A DNA stretch of 64,000 nucleotides from Herbaspirillum sp. SJZ107 (GTDB lineage: Bacteria; Pseudomonadota; Gammaproteobacteria; Burkholderiales; Burkholderiaceae_D): contig NZ_VFNH01000001.1 of assembly GCF_006715485.1 (NCBI RefSeq), forward strand, positions 2,170,001 to 2,234,000, in the 5' to 3' direction. The position numbers and the translations under genes are program-made. The notes under the pieces are model-generated. The model saw only the letters and a program-made list of their open reading frames with translations. It was not told the DNA's origin and did no database searches. Each line of letters starts with the position of its first letter. Positions within the stretch are counted from its first letter, which is position 1. Shown piece by piece: positions 1 through 9,048 of the stretch.

Positions 1-1
1 G

Positions 2-646
2 ACCTGCCCGGAAAAGCAGAAGTGCAGCTTCTACTTCGACCTGGCCGCCGACCCCGGCCTGAAGGCGCTCTACCTCGACAACGAGAAGTACGACGGCTAC
101 TTCCGCGACCAGTGCGTGTGGCGCCCCGAGATCAACATCGAAGACACCATGAACGTGATGGTCAGGTACGACAACGGCGTGCAGCTGAAGTACGCGCTGT
201 CGGCCTATGATGCCTGGGAGGGCTACCACATTGCCTTCAACGGCACCAAGGGCCGCCTCGAGCACCGCATCGTGGAGTCGGCCGGCGCCGCCGGGGCAGC
301 CAAGGTGCAGAGCGGCAGCGAAGGCGTCAGCACCCGCATCATCCCGCTGCGGGGCGCGCCGCGCGAGATCGAACCCTGGACCGGCAAGGGCAGCCACGGC
401 GGCGGCGACGAGGTCATGCTGGCCGAGATCTTCGGCAGCGCGCCGGCCGACCCGTACAAGCGGGCGTCGGACGAGCGCGCCGGCGCCTGGTCGGCCCTGG
501 TCGGCATCGCCGCCAACCGCTGCTTCGAGACCGGGCAGACGGTGAAGATCGCCGACCTGGTCACGGGCCTGGACCTGCCCGAGCGGGCGCCGATGCCGGA
601 CCATGGCATGCCGCTGCCGATGCCGCTGCGGGTCAGGATTCCCTGA
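2..646 (+). CDS. Gfo/Idh/MocA-family oxidoreductase, C-terminal part
   Basis: The reading frame is open from the first bases of the window and ends at the TGA at 644, so the N-terminal Rossmann (NAD-binding) half lies outside. What remains (about 214 residues) looks like the C-terminal substrate-binding and dimerisation domain of sugar or inositol dehydrogenases: a beta-rich stretch with IEDTMNVMVRYDNGVQLKY, then AWEGYHIAFNGTKGRLE, the usual sheet that reports on the substrate. The specific substrate cannot be told. The family assignment rests on the shape of this half only. Confidence 0.72.
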   Translation, partial: TCPEKQKCSFYFDLAADPGLKALYLDNEKYDGYFRDQCVWRPEINIEDTMNVMVRYDNGVQLKYALSAYDAWEGYHIAFNGTKGRLEHRIVESAGAAGAAKVQSGSEGVSTRIIPLRGAPREIEPWTGKGSHGGGDEVMLAEIFGSAPADPYKRASDERAGAWSALVGIAANRCFETGQTVKIADLVTGLDLPERAPMPDHGMPLPMPLRVRIP

Positions 647-747
647 AGCAGAGGCATACATACAGGCCGGCAAGATAGCGTGCGCTGCCTGCCCGTCCCA
701 AGTGCTAGGGTTGACCTCATCAACCTTACACGGCAAATGGAGCGGAT

Positions 748-2538
748 ATGAGCAAGACAGTAGGCGATTTCGTGGTGGAACGGCTGGCCGAATGGGGCGT
801 CAAGCGCATCTTCGGCTATCCGGGCGACGGCATCAACGGCGTGATCGGTGCCCTGGCGCGCGCCAAGGGCAAGATCGAGTTCATCCAGGTGCGGCACGAA
901 GAGATGGCGGCCTTCATGGCGGCCGCCTATGCCAAGTTCACCGGCGAGCTGGGCGTGTGCCTGTCGACCGGCGGCCCGGGCGCGTCGCACCTGATCACCG
1001 GCCTGTACGACGCCAAGCTGGACCACCAGCCGGTGCTGGCCATCGCCGGCCAGGCCGCGCGCACCATCCGCGGTGCCCACTACCAGCAGGAAGTGAACCT
1101 GGACCGCATGTTTTCCGACGTCGCCGAGTTCGTGCAGGAAGCCTCGGTGCCGACCCAGGTGCGGCACCTGCTGGACCGCACCATCCGCATCGCCACCGCC
1201 AACCGCGGCGTCGGCGTGCTGGTGCTGCCCAACGACCTGCAGGAAATGAAGTACGAGGACCCGCCGCGCAAGCACGCCAACGTGTATTCCAGCAGCGGCT
1301 ACACGCGCCCGCGCGTGATCCCCTACGATGCCGACCTGCTGCGCGCGGCCGAGGTGCTGAACAGCGGTAAAAAGGTGGCGATGCTGGTCGGCGCCGGTGC
1401 CCTCGGCGCCACCGACGAAGTCATCGCGGTGGCCGACCGGCTCGGCGCCGGCTGCGCCAAGGCGCTGCTGGGCAAGGCGGTGCTGCCGGACGACCTGCCC
1501 TGGGTGACGGGTTCGATCGGCATCCTGGGCACCAAGGCCAGCTGGGACCTGATGAACGACTGCGACACCCTGCTGATGGTCGGCACCGCCTTCCCGTATG
1601 CCGAATTCCTGCCCAAGGAAGGCCAGGCCCGCGCAGTCCACATCGACATCAACCCGGGCATGCTGGGCATGCGCTACGCCAGCGAGGTCAACCTGCACGG
1701 CGACAGCGCCGAGACCCTGCGCGCGCTGCTGCCGCTGCTGAACCACAGCCAGGACGGCACGTGGCGCCAGAAGATCTCGTCCAGCATCGCCGATTCGCGC
1801 AAGCAGCTGGAAGAGCGCGCGCTGGCCCCGGCCAAGCCGATCAATCCGCAGCGCGTGGTCTACGAGATGTCGCCGCGCGTCCCGGACGACGTCATCGTCA
1901 CCAGCGATTCCGGCTCCTGCGCCAACTGGTACGCGCGCGACCTGCAGGTCCGGCGCGGCATGATGTGCTCGCTGTCCGGCGGCCTGGCCTCGATGGGCGC
2001 AGCGGTGCCGTATGCGATTGCCGCCAAGTTCGCACATCCGACCCGCCCGGTGGTGGCGCTGGTCGGCGACGGCGCCATGCAGATGAGTAACATGGCGGAG
2101 CTGATCACGGTGTCGAAGTACTGGCGCCAGTGGGCCGATCCGCGCTGGATCGTCTGCGTCTTCAACAACGAGGACCTGAACCAGGTGACCTGGGAGCAGC
2201 GCGTGATGGAGGGCGACCCGAAGTTCGAGGCCAGCCAGAACCTGCCGGACGTGCCCTACCACCGCTTTGCGGAACTGATCGGCCTGAAGGGCATCTTCTG
2301 CGACGACCCGCAACAGGTCGGCGCGGCGTGGGTGGAAGCGCTGGCCTCGGACCGCCCGGTGGTCCTCGAGTTCAAGACCGATCCGGAAGTGCCGCCGCTG
2401 CCGTCGCACATCACTTTTGAACAGGCCAAGCAGTTCATGAGCACGATCGTGCACGGCGATCCGAGCGAGGGCTCGATGCTGGCGGGCGTGGCGCGCCAGG
2501 TGCTGAGCGCGATCCTGCCGGGGGATAAACAGAAGTAA
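748..2538 (+). CDS. Thiamine-diphosphate-dependent enzyme, pyruvate oxidase/acetolactate synthase type
   Basis: A 596-residue ThDP enzyme with the three-domain plan of the POX/AHAS family. The N-terminal PYR domain carries the cofactor-activating glutamate in RHEEMAAFMA (E51) and the GGPGASHL loop. The C-terminal PP domain has the ThDP/Mg signature GDGAMQMSN (G440-D441-G442) followed by NN at 473-474. Length fits the single-chain oxidase-like group (YdaP/PoxB-like) rather than a regulated AHAS with a separate small subunit; no ilvN follows. The ATG has a GGAG-type ribosome site (ggagcgg). The reaction (pyruvate decarboxylation to acetate or acetyl phosphate versus another 2-keto acid) cannot be decided from sequence alone. 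Confidence 0.85.
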   Translation: MSKTVGDFVVERLAEWGVKRIFGYPGDGINGVIGALARAKGKIEFIQVRHEEMAAFMAAAYAKFTGELGVCLSTGGPGASHLITGLYDAKLDHQPVLAIAGQAARTIRGAHYQQEVNLDRMFSDVAEFVQEASVPTQVRHLLDRTIRIATANRGVGVLVLPNDLQEMKYEDPPRKHANVYSSSGYTRPRVIPYDADLLRAAEVLNSGKKVAMLVGAGALGATDEVIAVADRLGAGCAKALLGKAVLPDDLPWVTGSIGILGTKASWDLMNDCDTLLMVGTAFPYAEFLPKEGQARAVHIDINPGMLGMRYASEVNLHGDSAETLRALLPLLNHSQDGTWRQKISSSIADSRKQLEERALAPAKPINPQRVVYEMSPRVPDDVIVTSDSGSCANWYARDLQVRRGMMCSLSGGLASMGAAVPYAIAAKFAHPTRPVVALVGDGAMQMSNMAELITVSKYWRQWADPRWIVCVFNNEDLNQVTWEQRVMEGDPKFEASQNLPDVPYHRFAELIGLKGIFCDDPQQVGAAWVEALASDRPVVLEFKTDPEVPPLPSHITFEQAKQFMSTIVHGDPSEGSMLAGVARQVLSAILPGDKQK

Positions 2539-2557
2539 GGTCGCTCGCTTGACCAAC

Positions 2558-2642
2558 GTCGTTCCCGCGCAGGCGGGAACCCAAGTTCGACGCGTTTCGG
2601 TAATGCAGGCAGTACTTGGGTCCCCGCCTTCGCGGGGACGAC
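2558..2642. repeat. REP-like nested inverted repeat (possible bidirectional terminator)
   Basis: Two 29-base arms (2558-2586 and 2614-2642) are inverted copies with only three mismatches, separated by 27 bases. Each arm is itself a small palindrome (ttcccgcg-aggcgggaa and tccccgcc-tcgcgggga). It fills the gap between the convergent ThDP-enzyme and GH2 genes. The nested design and the cccgcg/cgcggg core are typical of repetitive extragenic palindromes. There is no U-run, so a terminator role is only inferred. Only this one copy was noticed in the window. Confidence 0.8.
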
Positions 2643-2650
2643 CTTACCGC

Positions 2651-5206
2651 TCAGAGCTTGCTGTCCAGCGTCACCTGCGCCCCGCCCAGCCCCTCGGCCG
2701 TGGCGCTCAGCACCACCTTCCCACCCTCGCCGGCCCGCGTGCGCACGATCGCCAGCGCCAGCCCGTTGAAAGCATTGCGCTCGCGCGACTGGAAGGATTC
2801 GAAGCTGGTCGGATCGCCATTGTCGGTGGCGACGATCTCGCCCGGCCCGCTCAGGCTGAAGCGGATGCGGTCGTGCGTGCGCGGCACCGTCCTGCCGTCC
2901 TTGTCGAGGATGCGCACGGTGACGAAGGCAAGGTCGCTGCCGTCCGCGCGCAGCGTGCTGCGGTCGGCTTCCAGCGCCAGGCGCGCCGCCGGACCGCTGG
3001 TGGCGACCTTGTCTTCGGCCCAGCGCCTGCCATTCTTATAGACGACTGCGCGCAATTCGCCCGGCTGGTACACGACATCGTCCCAGCGCAGCCGGTACTC
3101 GCGCGGACCGCGCCGCTTGCGGCCCAGCGATTTCCCGTTCAGGAACAGCTCGGCCTCGTCGCCCGATGTGTACAGGTGCACCGGCGTGACCTGACCGACG
3201 CGCTCCGGCCAGTTCCAGTGCGGCAGCAGGTGCGCCATCGGCAGGTCCGGGCGCCAGCGCGCCTGGTACAGGTAGAAGCGGTCCTTCTTGAAACCGGCCA
3301 GGTCGACGATGCCGAAGTAGGAACTGCGCGAAGGCACCGCAATCTTTTTCATGGCTTCCAGCTGCTGCGCCATGCGCTGCTGCTGCGCCGGATCGGTGAA
3401 GTTCAGCAGGTTGGTGGCGTCGTTGCCGTAGGGCGTGGGTTCGCCGAGGTAATCGAAGCCGGTCCACACGAATTCGCCGGCCACGAAGGGATTCTCGTCC
3501 TGGCCCTTGAACTCGGCGTCGGGCGTGGTCGCCCACGGCGGCGCCGTCAGGTCGTAGCTGCTGACCTGGAAGTTGGCCAGTCCCTTCGACTTGTCGTCGC
3601 TCACCGGAAAGAAATACTCGCCGCGCGAACTCACGGTCGATGCGGTCTCGCTGCCGAGCAGCGGCAGGTGCGGCGCATGGGCGTGCAGCTTGCCGTATTC
3701 GTTCGGCTTGTAGTTATAGCCGAAGACGTCGACCGTGTCCTGGAAACCGTTGTAGCCCGAGGCCACGTGGTTGAAGGCGGAGGTGACGGGACGCGTGCGG
3801 TCTTCGCCGCGCGCGATCTCGGCCAGGCGCGCGGACAGCTTCCAGCCCTCGGGGCGGCCCTGTTCGGGGATCTCGTTGCCGATGCTCCAGGCGATCACGC
3901 TCGGGTGGTTGCGGTCGCGCCGGATCATGGCGCGCAAGTCCTTCTCGTGCCAGGCATCGAACAGGGTGTTGTAGTCGTTCGGCGTTTTCTTCTCGCGCCA
4001 GGCGTCGAAGGCTTCGTCCATCACCAGGAAACCCATGCGGTCGGCCAGGTCGAGCAGTTCGGGCGCCGGCGGATTGTGGCTGGTGCGGATGGCGTTGACG
4101 CCCATCTCGCGCAGGATCTCGAGCTGGCGCTCGAGCGCACGCGTATTGATCGCGGTGCCGAGCGCACCGAGGTCGTGGTGGTCGCACACGCCCTGGATCG
4201 GCAGCCGCTGGCCGTTCAGCAGGAAGCCTTTCTGCGCGTCGAAAGCAATGGTGCGGATGCCGAACGGCGTCTCGACCACGTCGACCGTGCGCCCCTTGTC
4301 GAGGACCGTGCTGACCGCGACGTAGCGCTGCGGGCTGGCCGGGCTCCACAGGCGCGGATTCGGCACCTGCAAGGCTTGGCTCAGCTGCACCTGGCGTCCG
4401 TTGGCGACCTTGGCGGCGCCTGAAGCCTCCCTGCGCGCGACCGGCGCGGCGCTGCGGCGGCCGTTCGCGTCGAGCGCGTAGATCTCGGTCGCGACCTGGA
4501 CTTCGGTATCGGCGCCGTGGTTATCCAGCGTCACCTGGACGTCGACCGTGGCCGCGGCGGCGCTCACCTGGGGCGTGGTCACGAAGGTGCCGTACTGCGC
4601 CACCGCGACCGGCGCGGTCTTGACCAGCCACACGTTGCGGTAGATGCCGCCGCCCGGATACCAGCGCGACGACGCGGGCGGGTTGTCGAGGCGGACCGCC
4701 ACCACGTTGTCGCCGCCCGGCTTCAGGTGCGGCGTCAGGTCGACGCGCCAGGAGGCATAGCCATACGGCCAGCCGCCGATGTAGCGGCCGTTGATCCACA
4801 CCGCGGCATGCGACATGGCGCCGTCGACGTCGAGGTAGACACGGCGCCCGGCGTCGCCGGCCGGCAGCGTGAAATGCTTGCGGTACCAGCCGACGCCCCA
4901 CCAGGCCAGCTTGCCGGTATCGCCCGGGTACTCCTGCCTGAACGGCCCTTCGATGCCCCAGTCGTGCGGCAGGTTCAGCTTGCGCCAGCCGGCGTCGTCG
5001 AAACCGGCCTCGGCGGCCGGCAAACCGTTCCTGAGGTCGGCCTCGGCCGGCTGCTGCGGGCTGCCGGCGGGGTCGCCCTTGCTGAAACGCCAGTCGGCGT
5101 TGAAGGCGATGCGTTCGCGAAGTATCGTGTCCGCGGCGTGCGCCGCACCGCCGCTCAGCGCGGCACTCAGGACGAGGAAGGAGAACAGGCGCTGGGGTGT
5201 CGGCAT
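2651..5206 (-). CDS. Glycoside hydrolase family 2 (beta-galactosidase-like), exported
   Basis: 851 residues from the ATG at 5206, chosen because it opens a clean signal peptide (MPTPQRLFSFLVLSAALSGG ending AAHA); the frame stays open upstream but reads as non-coding. Order: GH2 sugar-binding domain (about 30-200), immunoglobulin-like domain (about 205-310), TIM barrel (about 320-600), then a C-terminal region with LFLNGKSLG like the DUF4982 type. The acid/base is seen in WSIGNE (E445) and the likely nucleophile in GSETAS (E520). The signal peptide implies periplasmic or secreted hydrolysis of a plant or microbial glycan; beta-galactosidase, beta-mannosidase and beta-glucuronidase activity all remain possible. 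Confidence 0.88.
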   Translation of the reverse strand: MPTPQRLFSFLVLSAALSGGAAHAADTILRERIAFNADWRFSKGDPAGSPQQPAEADLRNGLPAAEAGFDDAGWRKLNLPHDWGIEGPFRQEYPGDTGKLAWWGVGWYRKHFTLPAGDAGRRVYLDVDGAMSHAAVWINGRYIGGWPYGYASWRVDLTPHLKPGGDNVVAVRLDNPPASSRWYPGGGIYRNVWLVKTAPVAVAQYGTFVTTPQVSAAAATVDVQVTLDNHGADTEVQVATEIYALDANGRRSAAPVARREASGAAKVANGRQVQLSQALQVPNPRLWSPASPQRYVAVSTVLDKGRTVDVVETPFGIRTIAFDAQKGFLLNGQRLPIQGVCDHHDLGALGTAINTRALERQLEILREMGVNAIRTSHNPPAPELLDLADRMGFLVMDEAFDAWREKKTPNDYNTLFDAWHEKDLRAMIRRDRNHPSVIAWSIGNEIPEQGRPEGWKLSARLAEIARGEDRTRPVTSAFNHVASGYNGFQDTVDVFGYNYKPNEYGKLHAHAPHLPLLGSETASTVSSRGEYFFPVSDDKSKGLANFQVSSYDLTAPPWATTPDAEFKGQDENPFVAGEFVWTGFDYLGEPTPYGNDATNLLNFTDPAQQQRMAQQLEAMKKIAVPSRSSYFGIVDLAGFKKDRFYLYQARWRPDLPMAHLLPHWNWPERVGQVTPVHLYTSGDEAELFLNGKSLGRKRRGPREYRLRWDDVVYQPGELRAVVYKNGRRWAEDKVATSGPAARLALEADRSTLRADGSDLAFVTVRILDKDGRTVPRTHDRIRFSLSGPGEIVATDNGDPTSFESFQSRERNAFNGLALAIVRTRAGEGGKVVLSATAEGLGGAQVTLDSKL

Positions 5207-5319
5207 CGGCTGGGCAATCGAATGACAGATCAGCCAAGTATGGCGCAAATAGCAGCGCTTGGGACCAAACATGCAGGACAAACGAAGCCGCCCGCCGAAA
5301 TACTCAGGCGGCTGAGCGA

Positions 5320-6534
5320 TCACTCCTTCGATCCGGCCTTCCAGCGCAAGCCGAAGCCGTATTTCTGGTCGAGCGCACGATGCTCGGCCACGTACTCGGC
5401 CAGCTTGGTCACCTGCAGTCCGCCGGCGGTGTTCTCGATCATGGCGATCGCGCACATGCGCTGCGACGTGCCATTATCCAGCCGGACCTCGATCACCGGC
5501 TGGTCCGGCAGCGTGATCGTGACCACGCCATCGGTCTGGTTCCAGTTGGCGACGCCCTGGTAGATGAAGGCGAACACCAGCACGCGCCGGATCTGGTCGA
5601 AATGGTCGCCGTTCACGTGCAGGTTCTCGCCGCCGCTCACCGCGCCGGTGCGGTCGTCGCCATCGAGGCTGATCCAGGGGCGCTGCTCGAAACTGCCGAA
5701 ACGCTCCCCCAGGGCCTGGACCACGCCGGCGCTGCCGTCGGCCAGTTCGTACAGGCAGCCGAGGTCGAGGTCGGTACCGCCTGCCCCTCCCGCGGCGCCG
5801 CGCAGTCTGGCGAGGAATCCGCGCGGCGCGCCGGGCGCCTGCTGGTTCCAGTTCAGGTTGACGTGGATGCGTCCGAACCCGGCGCCGCGGCGCTTCTCGA
5901 GCGACACCTTGTCGCCGCGCTTTTCCAGCGTGATCTTCGACAGCGAGACCGGCCTGTTCTGCGCCGGTGCGGATGTGGGCGCGGACGTCGGCGTGGGCGT
6001 GGGCCGGGCCGCTGCAGCCGGCGCTTCCTCGCCGCCGAAGTGCTTCAGCAGCGCCGCCATGCCGCCATCGAAGCCCTGGCCGACCGCGCCGAAGCGCCAG
6101 GCGCCATCGCGCCGATACAATTCGCCCAGGATCACGGCCTTCTCGGACGCGAAGTCGGCGCCGCCCAGCGCGAACTGCGCGCCGTCGCCGAGGCGCAGCA
6201 CCGCCTGGCCGACGTCGCGCATCGTGCCCGGCCCGTCGAGTGCGGCCGTGAACACCAGCTTCGCGATCGATGGCGGCAGTGCAGCGAGGTCGACCTGGAA
6301 CGATGCCCGCCCCTGCTGCAGGCGCAGTGCGATCGCCCCGCCGGGACTCGACAATTGGTTGTAGAACACCATGTAGCGGTCGTCGGACAGGCGGCCGTCC
6401 GCGTCCAGGCCGAAGCACGAGATATCGGCGCTGCCGCTTGTCGTCTGTACCTCGATGGCGATCTCGAAGCGATTGCCGAGGCCAAGGTCAGCGAGTCCGG
6501 CTTTCTGGCCGCGTGTCAATGCATGCATAGTCAT
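5320..6534 (-). CDS. TerA/TerD-family protein with two TerD-like domains
   Basis: 404 residues from the ATG at 6534; a second ATG at 6528 gives MHALTRGQKAGL, very close to the usual TerD opening, so either may be used. Residues 1 to about 170 form one TerD-like domain (SGSADISCFGLDADGRLSDD, metal-site acidic residues typical of the family), then a Pro/Thr/Ala linker, then a TerA-type second domain beginning at SLSKITLEKRGDKVSLEK and containing HVNLNWNQ and WISLDGDDRTG. TerD-like domains bind calcium and are linked to tellurite, phage and envelope stress. No terZBCDE partners lie nearby, so this copy stands alone and its role is unknown. Confidence 0.82.
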   Translation of the reverse strand: MTMHALTRGQKAGLADLGLGNRFEIAIEVQTTSGSADISCFGLDADGRLSDDRYMVFYNQLSSPGGAIALRLQQGRASFQVDLAALPPSIAKLVFTAALDGPGTMRDVGQAVLRLGDGAQFALGGADFASEKAVILGELYRRDGAWRFGAVGQGFDGGMAALLKHFGGEEAPAAAARPTPTPTSAPTSAPAQNRPVSLSKITLEKRGDKVSLEKRRGAGFGRIHVNLNWNQQAPGAPRGFLARLRGAAGGAGGTDLDLGCLYELADGSAGVVQALGERFGSFEQRPWISLDGDDRTGAVSGGENLHVNGDHFDQIRRVLVFAFIYQGVANWNQTDGVVTITLPDQPVIEVRLDNGTSQRMCAIAMIENTAGGLQVTKLAEYVAEHRALDQKYGFGLRWKAGSKE

Positions 6535-6636
6535 TACCGTGTCAAAAATCGTGCTGAACATGATATACGGTGTGCCGCGCGGACGGGTACCGGCTTATGA
6601 TCGCGGCATGCAGATCGCATAGCCGGCGGAGGACGC

Positions 6637-7653
6637 ATGGAACGCCAGACCCTGGACACATTCGACGTGGAGCGGCTGGTTCCCGGCTTCCGGCCACCGC
6701 CGCGCCCGGCCGCGGCACATGGCGGGGCGGCCGCCGATCCGGCAGCCGTCGCCGCTGCGGACGCCGCCATGCGGCGCTGGCGCAGCCCTATCCCTGGCCC
6801 GCTCGTGCCCGGCTCCGACGCCCACCGTGAAGCCAGCTGCCGGATGTTCCGCGACACCTTCAACCCCTACCGCCCGGCCGTCCTCGACTGGCCGGTGCTG
6901 GCGCCGGACGCGCGCGAGCGCATCGTGTCGCTGCCGATCTGGGACATCGCCGTCCAGACCGAAGGCAAGGCGCGCCTGCGCATGGCGGCCTACGCCGCGA
7001 CCCTGCCGGACCCCGACATGCGCGACGCGCTGGCCCTGAACGCCTGGGAAGAGCACCGCCACAAGGAAGTGCTGGCGCGCATGGTGGCCGCCTACGGCAT
7101 CGCACTGGCGCCCGAGCCGCCGCCCGCCATGCCGGCCGATCCGGAATGGGCTTACCTGGTCACCGGCTACAGCGAATGCATCGACAGCTTCTTCGCCTTC
7201 GGCCTGTTCGAGCTGGCGCGCCGCTCGGGCCTGTTTCCCCAGGCGCTGGTCGACACCTTCGAACCGGTGATGCAGGAAGAGTGCCGGCACATCCTGCTGT
7301 TTGCCAACTGGGCCGGCTGGCACCGGGCGCGGCTGTCACCCTGGCGGCGCCTGCGCTTCGAGTGCAAGGTGGCGCGGGTGTGGGCCTTCCTCGCGTGGGA
7401 GCGCATCGGGCTGGCGCGGGCGGTCGATGCCGGGCCGGCGTCGACCGCGCAGGACAATAATTTCGCCTTGAACGGCGCGCAGTCGGTGTCCGGCGATGGG
7501 ATCGACCTGCGGGCACTGCTGGCCTTGTGCCTGGCCGAGAACGAGCGGCGCTTTGCCGGCTACGACGAGCGCTTGTTGCGGCCGCAGACGATGCCGCGGC
7601 TGGTGCGTTGCGCATTGCGCCTGATGCGGCTTGCGGGATTCAGGGCAGCTTGA
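6637..7653 (+). CDS. Ferritin-like di-iron domain protein
   Basis: 338 residues, GGAGG ribosome site seven bases before the ATG. Two EExxH motifs are visible, WEEHRH (E138-E139, H142) and QEECRH (E214-E215, H218), 76 residues apart in helical context. That is the signature of a four-helix di-iron carboxylate protein (ferritin-like superfamily, which includes oxidases, oxygenases and rubrerythrins). A C-terminal part (about 230-338) is helical and rich in Arg and Leu. It has no signal peptide. It is transcribed away from the TerA-type gene over a 102-base gap. No substrate or pathway can be read from the neighbours. Confidence 0.72.
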   Translation: MERQTLDTFDVERLVPGFRPPPRPAAAHGGAAADPAAVAAADAAMRRWRSPIPGPLVPGSDAHREASCRMFRDTFNPYRPAVLDWPVLAPDARERIVSLPIWDIAVQTEGKARLRMAAYAATLPDPDMRDALALNAWEEHRHKEVLARMVAAYGIALAPEPPPAMPADPEWAYLVTGYSECIDSFFAFGLFELARRSGLFPQALVDTFEPVMQEECRHILLFANWAGWHRARLSPWRRLRFECKVARVWAFLAWERIGLARAVDAGPASTAQDNNFALNGAQSVSGDGIDLRALLALCLAENERRFAGYDERLLRPQTMPRLVRCALRLMRLAGFRAA

Positions 7654-7807
7654 TGCGGTACGGGTGTCATGCACATCGCCGAGCCGAGGCCCGGCGGCTT
7701 CCTCGTGGAAGCGATGATCGACCGAGCAGTGCAGATCGACGCCCAGCCGCGCTCCTGCCCCGTGCCGCCTGTATTGAAAACGAGCAATCCATCTCCACCT
7801 TGAAAGA

Positions 7808-7838
7808 ATGACAGGATTTCCGGTCAAACATTTATAAA
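7808..7838 (+). promoter_or_regulatory. Likely sigma70 promoter for the S41 peptidase gene
   Basis: ATGACA at 7808-7813 (five of six to TTGACA) and TATAAA at 7833-7838 are 19 bases apart, in an AT-rich stretch that stands out from the GC-rich background. The start codon lies at 7862 with an AGGAAAAG ribosome site. The 207 bases between the ferritin-like gene and this peptidase hold nothing else convincing. Confidence 0.45.
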
Positions 7839-7861
7839 CTGTTGGGGATTCAGGAAAAGAA

Positions 7862-8965
7862 ATGAACATTTTGCGAGTTCCAGGTATCGCCGCTATCGTC
7901 TCAGTCCTCGCTTGTTCACCGGCTTTTGCCCAATCAGCCAGCTTTCCGGAGCAAAGTGGCATGCAAATGACGGCCGCGAGCCGCCAGCAGTTGATCGACC
8001 AGCTGATCAAGGAAGTCAACAGCAGCTACGCCTTTCCCGACATGGCTAAGAAGGTCGAAACGTCGTTGCGTCAGCAGCAAAAGCGCGGCGCTTACGACAC
8101 CATGTCAAGTCCACAGCGACTGTCCGAAGTCCTGACCGATGAACTGCAAGCTGTCACCAGGGACCGGCACCTGCGGGTGACCTACAGCAAGGAAATGATC
8201 GAGGACAGGAAGTCCCATGACGAGCGATCGCCGGAGGAAGTGGCGGGCTACCTCGCTACGATGAAGTCGAACAATTTTGGTGTGGAGCGGGTCGAACGCC
8301 TGCCGTTCAACATTGGGTACCTGGAACTTCGTGGTTTTGCGCGCGCCACCGACGCAGCCGACACCCTGGCCGCTGCCATGACGCTAGTCGCCCATACCAA
8401 CGCGCTCATCATTGACCTGCGCAATAACGGTGGAGGCGACGCTGCCGCCGTGATTCTGCTGGCCAGCTATCTGTTCGACAAGCGCACCCAGTTGAACGAC
8501 TTCTATTTCCGCGAGGGCAACCGCACCGAACAGCGGTGGACTGCAGACGTCGTCCCTGGCTTGCGCTATGGCGGTACAAAGCCGCTCTATATCCTGACAA
8601 GCAAGGATACGTTTTCGGCAGCCGAAGATTTCACCTACGCGCTCAAGAACCTCAAACGTGCGACAGTCGTGGGCGAAACCACTGGAGGCGGCGCCAACCA
8701 GGGCGACGACAAGCGGCTATCACCAAACTTTTCCCTCTTCTTGCCCCTGGGCCGCACGATCAGCCCGGTGACCGGAACAAATTGGGAAGGCGTTGGCGTG
8801 ATGCCCGATGTCAGCGTCTGTGCCCGTGATGCTTCGAAAACCGCACAGGTGGCCATTTTGACGAGGATGGCAGCATCAGAGAACGATCCGGACGAGCGAC
8901 GCCGCCTGCATGAGCGCATTGCACAGCTTGGCGCTGGCGCTACCAGCAGCATCTCGTGCAGTTGA
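7862..8965 (+). CDS. S41-family peptidase, exported
   Basis: 367 residues with a signal peptide (cleavage after AFAQ near residue 24). An N-terminal helical region (about 40-120) is followed by the S41 catalytic core: NIGYLELRGF, LIIDLRNNGGGD, and the nucleophile region SKDTFSAAEDF with Ser at residue 252, then GETTGGGAN. This is the layout of C-terminal-processing or interphotoreceptor-retinoid-binding-protein-like peptidases; no PDZ domain is evident, so the second group fits better. It likely acts in the periplasm or outside the cell. Base composition is visibly lower in GC than its neighbours, which may mean later acquisition. Confidence 0.85.
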   Translation: MNILRVPGIAAIVSVLACSPAFAQSASFPEQSGMQMTAASRQQLIDQLIKEVNSSYAFPDMAKKVETSLRQQQKRGAYDTMSSPQRLSEVLTDELQAVTRDRHLRVTYSKEMIEDRKSHDERSPEEVAGYLATMKSNNFGVERVERLPFNIGYLELRGFARATDAADTLAAAMTLVAHTNALIIDLRNNGGGDAAAVILLASYLFDKRTQLNDFYFREGNRTEQRWTADVVPGLRYGGTKPLYILTSKDTFSAAEDFTYALKNLKRATVVGETTGGGANQGDDKRLSPNFSLFLPLGRTISPVTGTNWEGVGVMPDVSVCARDASKTAQVAILTRMAASENDPDERRRLHERIAQLGAGATSSISCS

Positions 8966-9048
8966 TTCGATGGCACACGCCGTCGTCACCTGCCGCGTGT
9001 CTCGAGCGTCCGCATCGTCAGCAACGCCCAAAGCAAGAGAACCGGCGC

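Noticed and set aside
223..2556. 777-codon open frame opposite the ThDP enzyme and Gfo/Idh gene
   Set aside because: It is antisense to well-supported genes and rich in Arg, His, Gln and Ala, the usual result of reading GC-rich codons on the other strand.
7669..7803. 44-codon frame between the ferritin-like and S41 genes (MHIAEPRPGGFLVEAMIDRA)
   Set aside because: No ribosome site, no recognisable family, and the opposite strand is also open; kept as non-coding.
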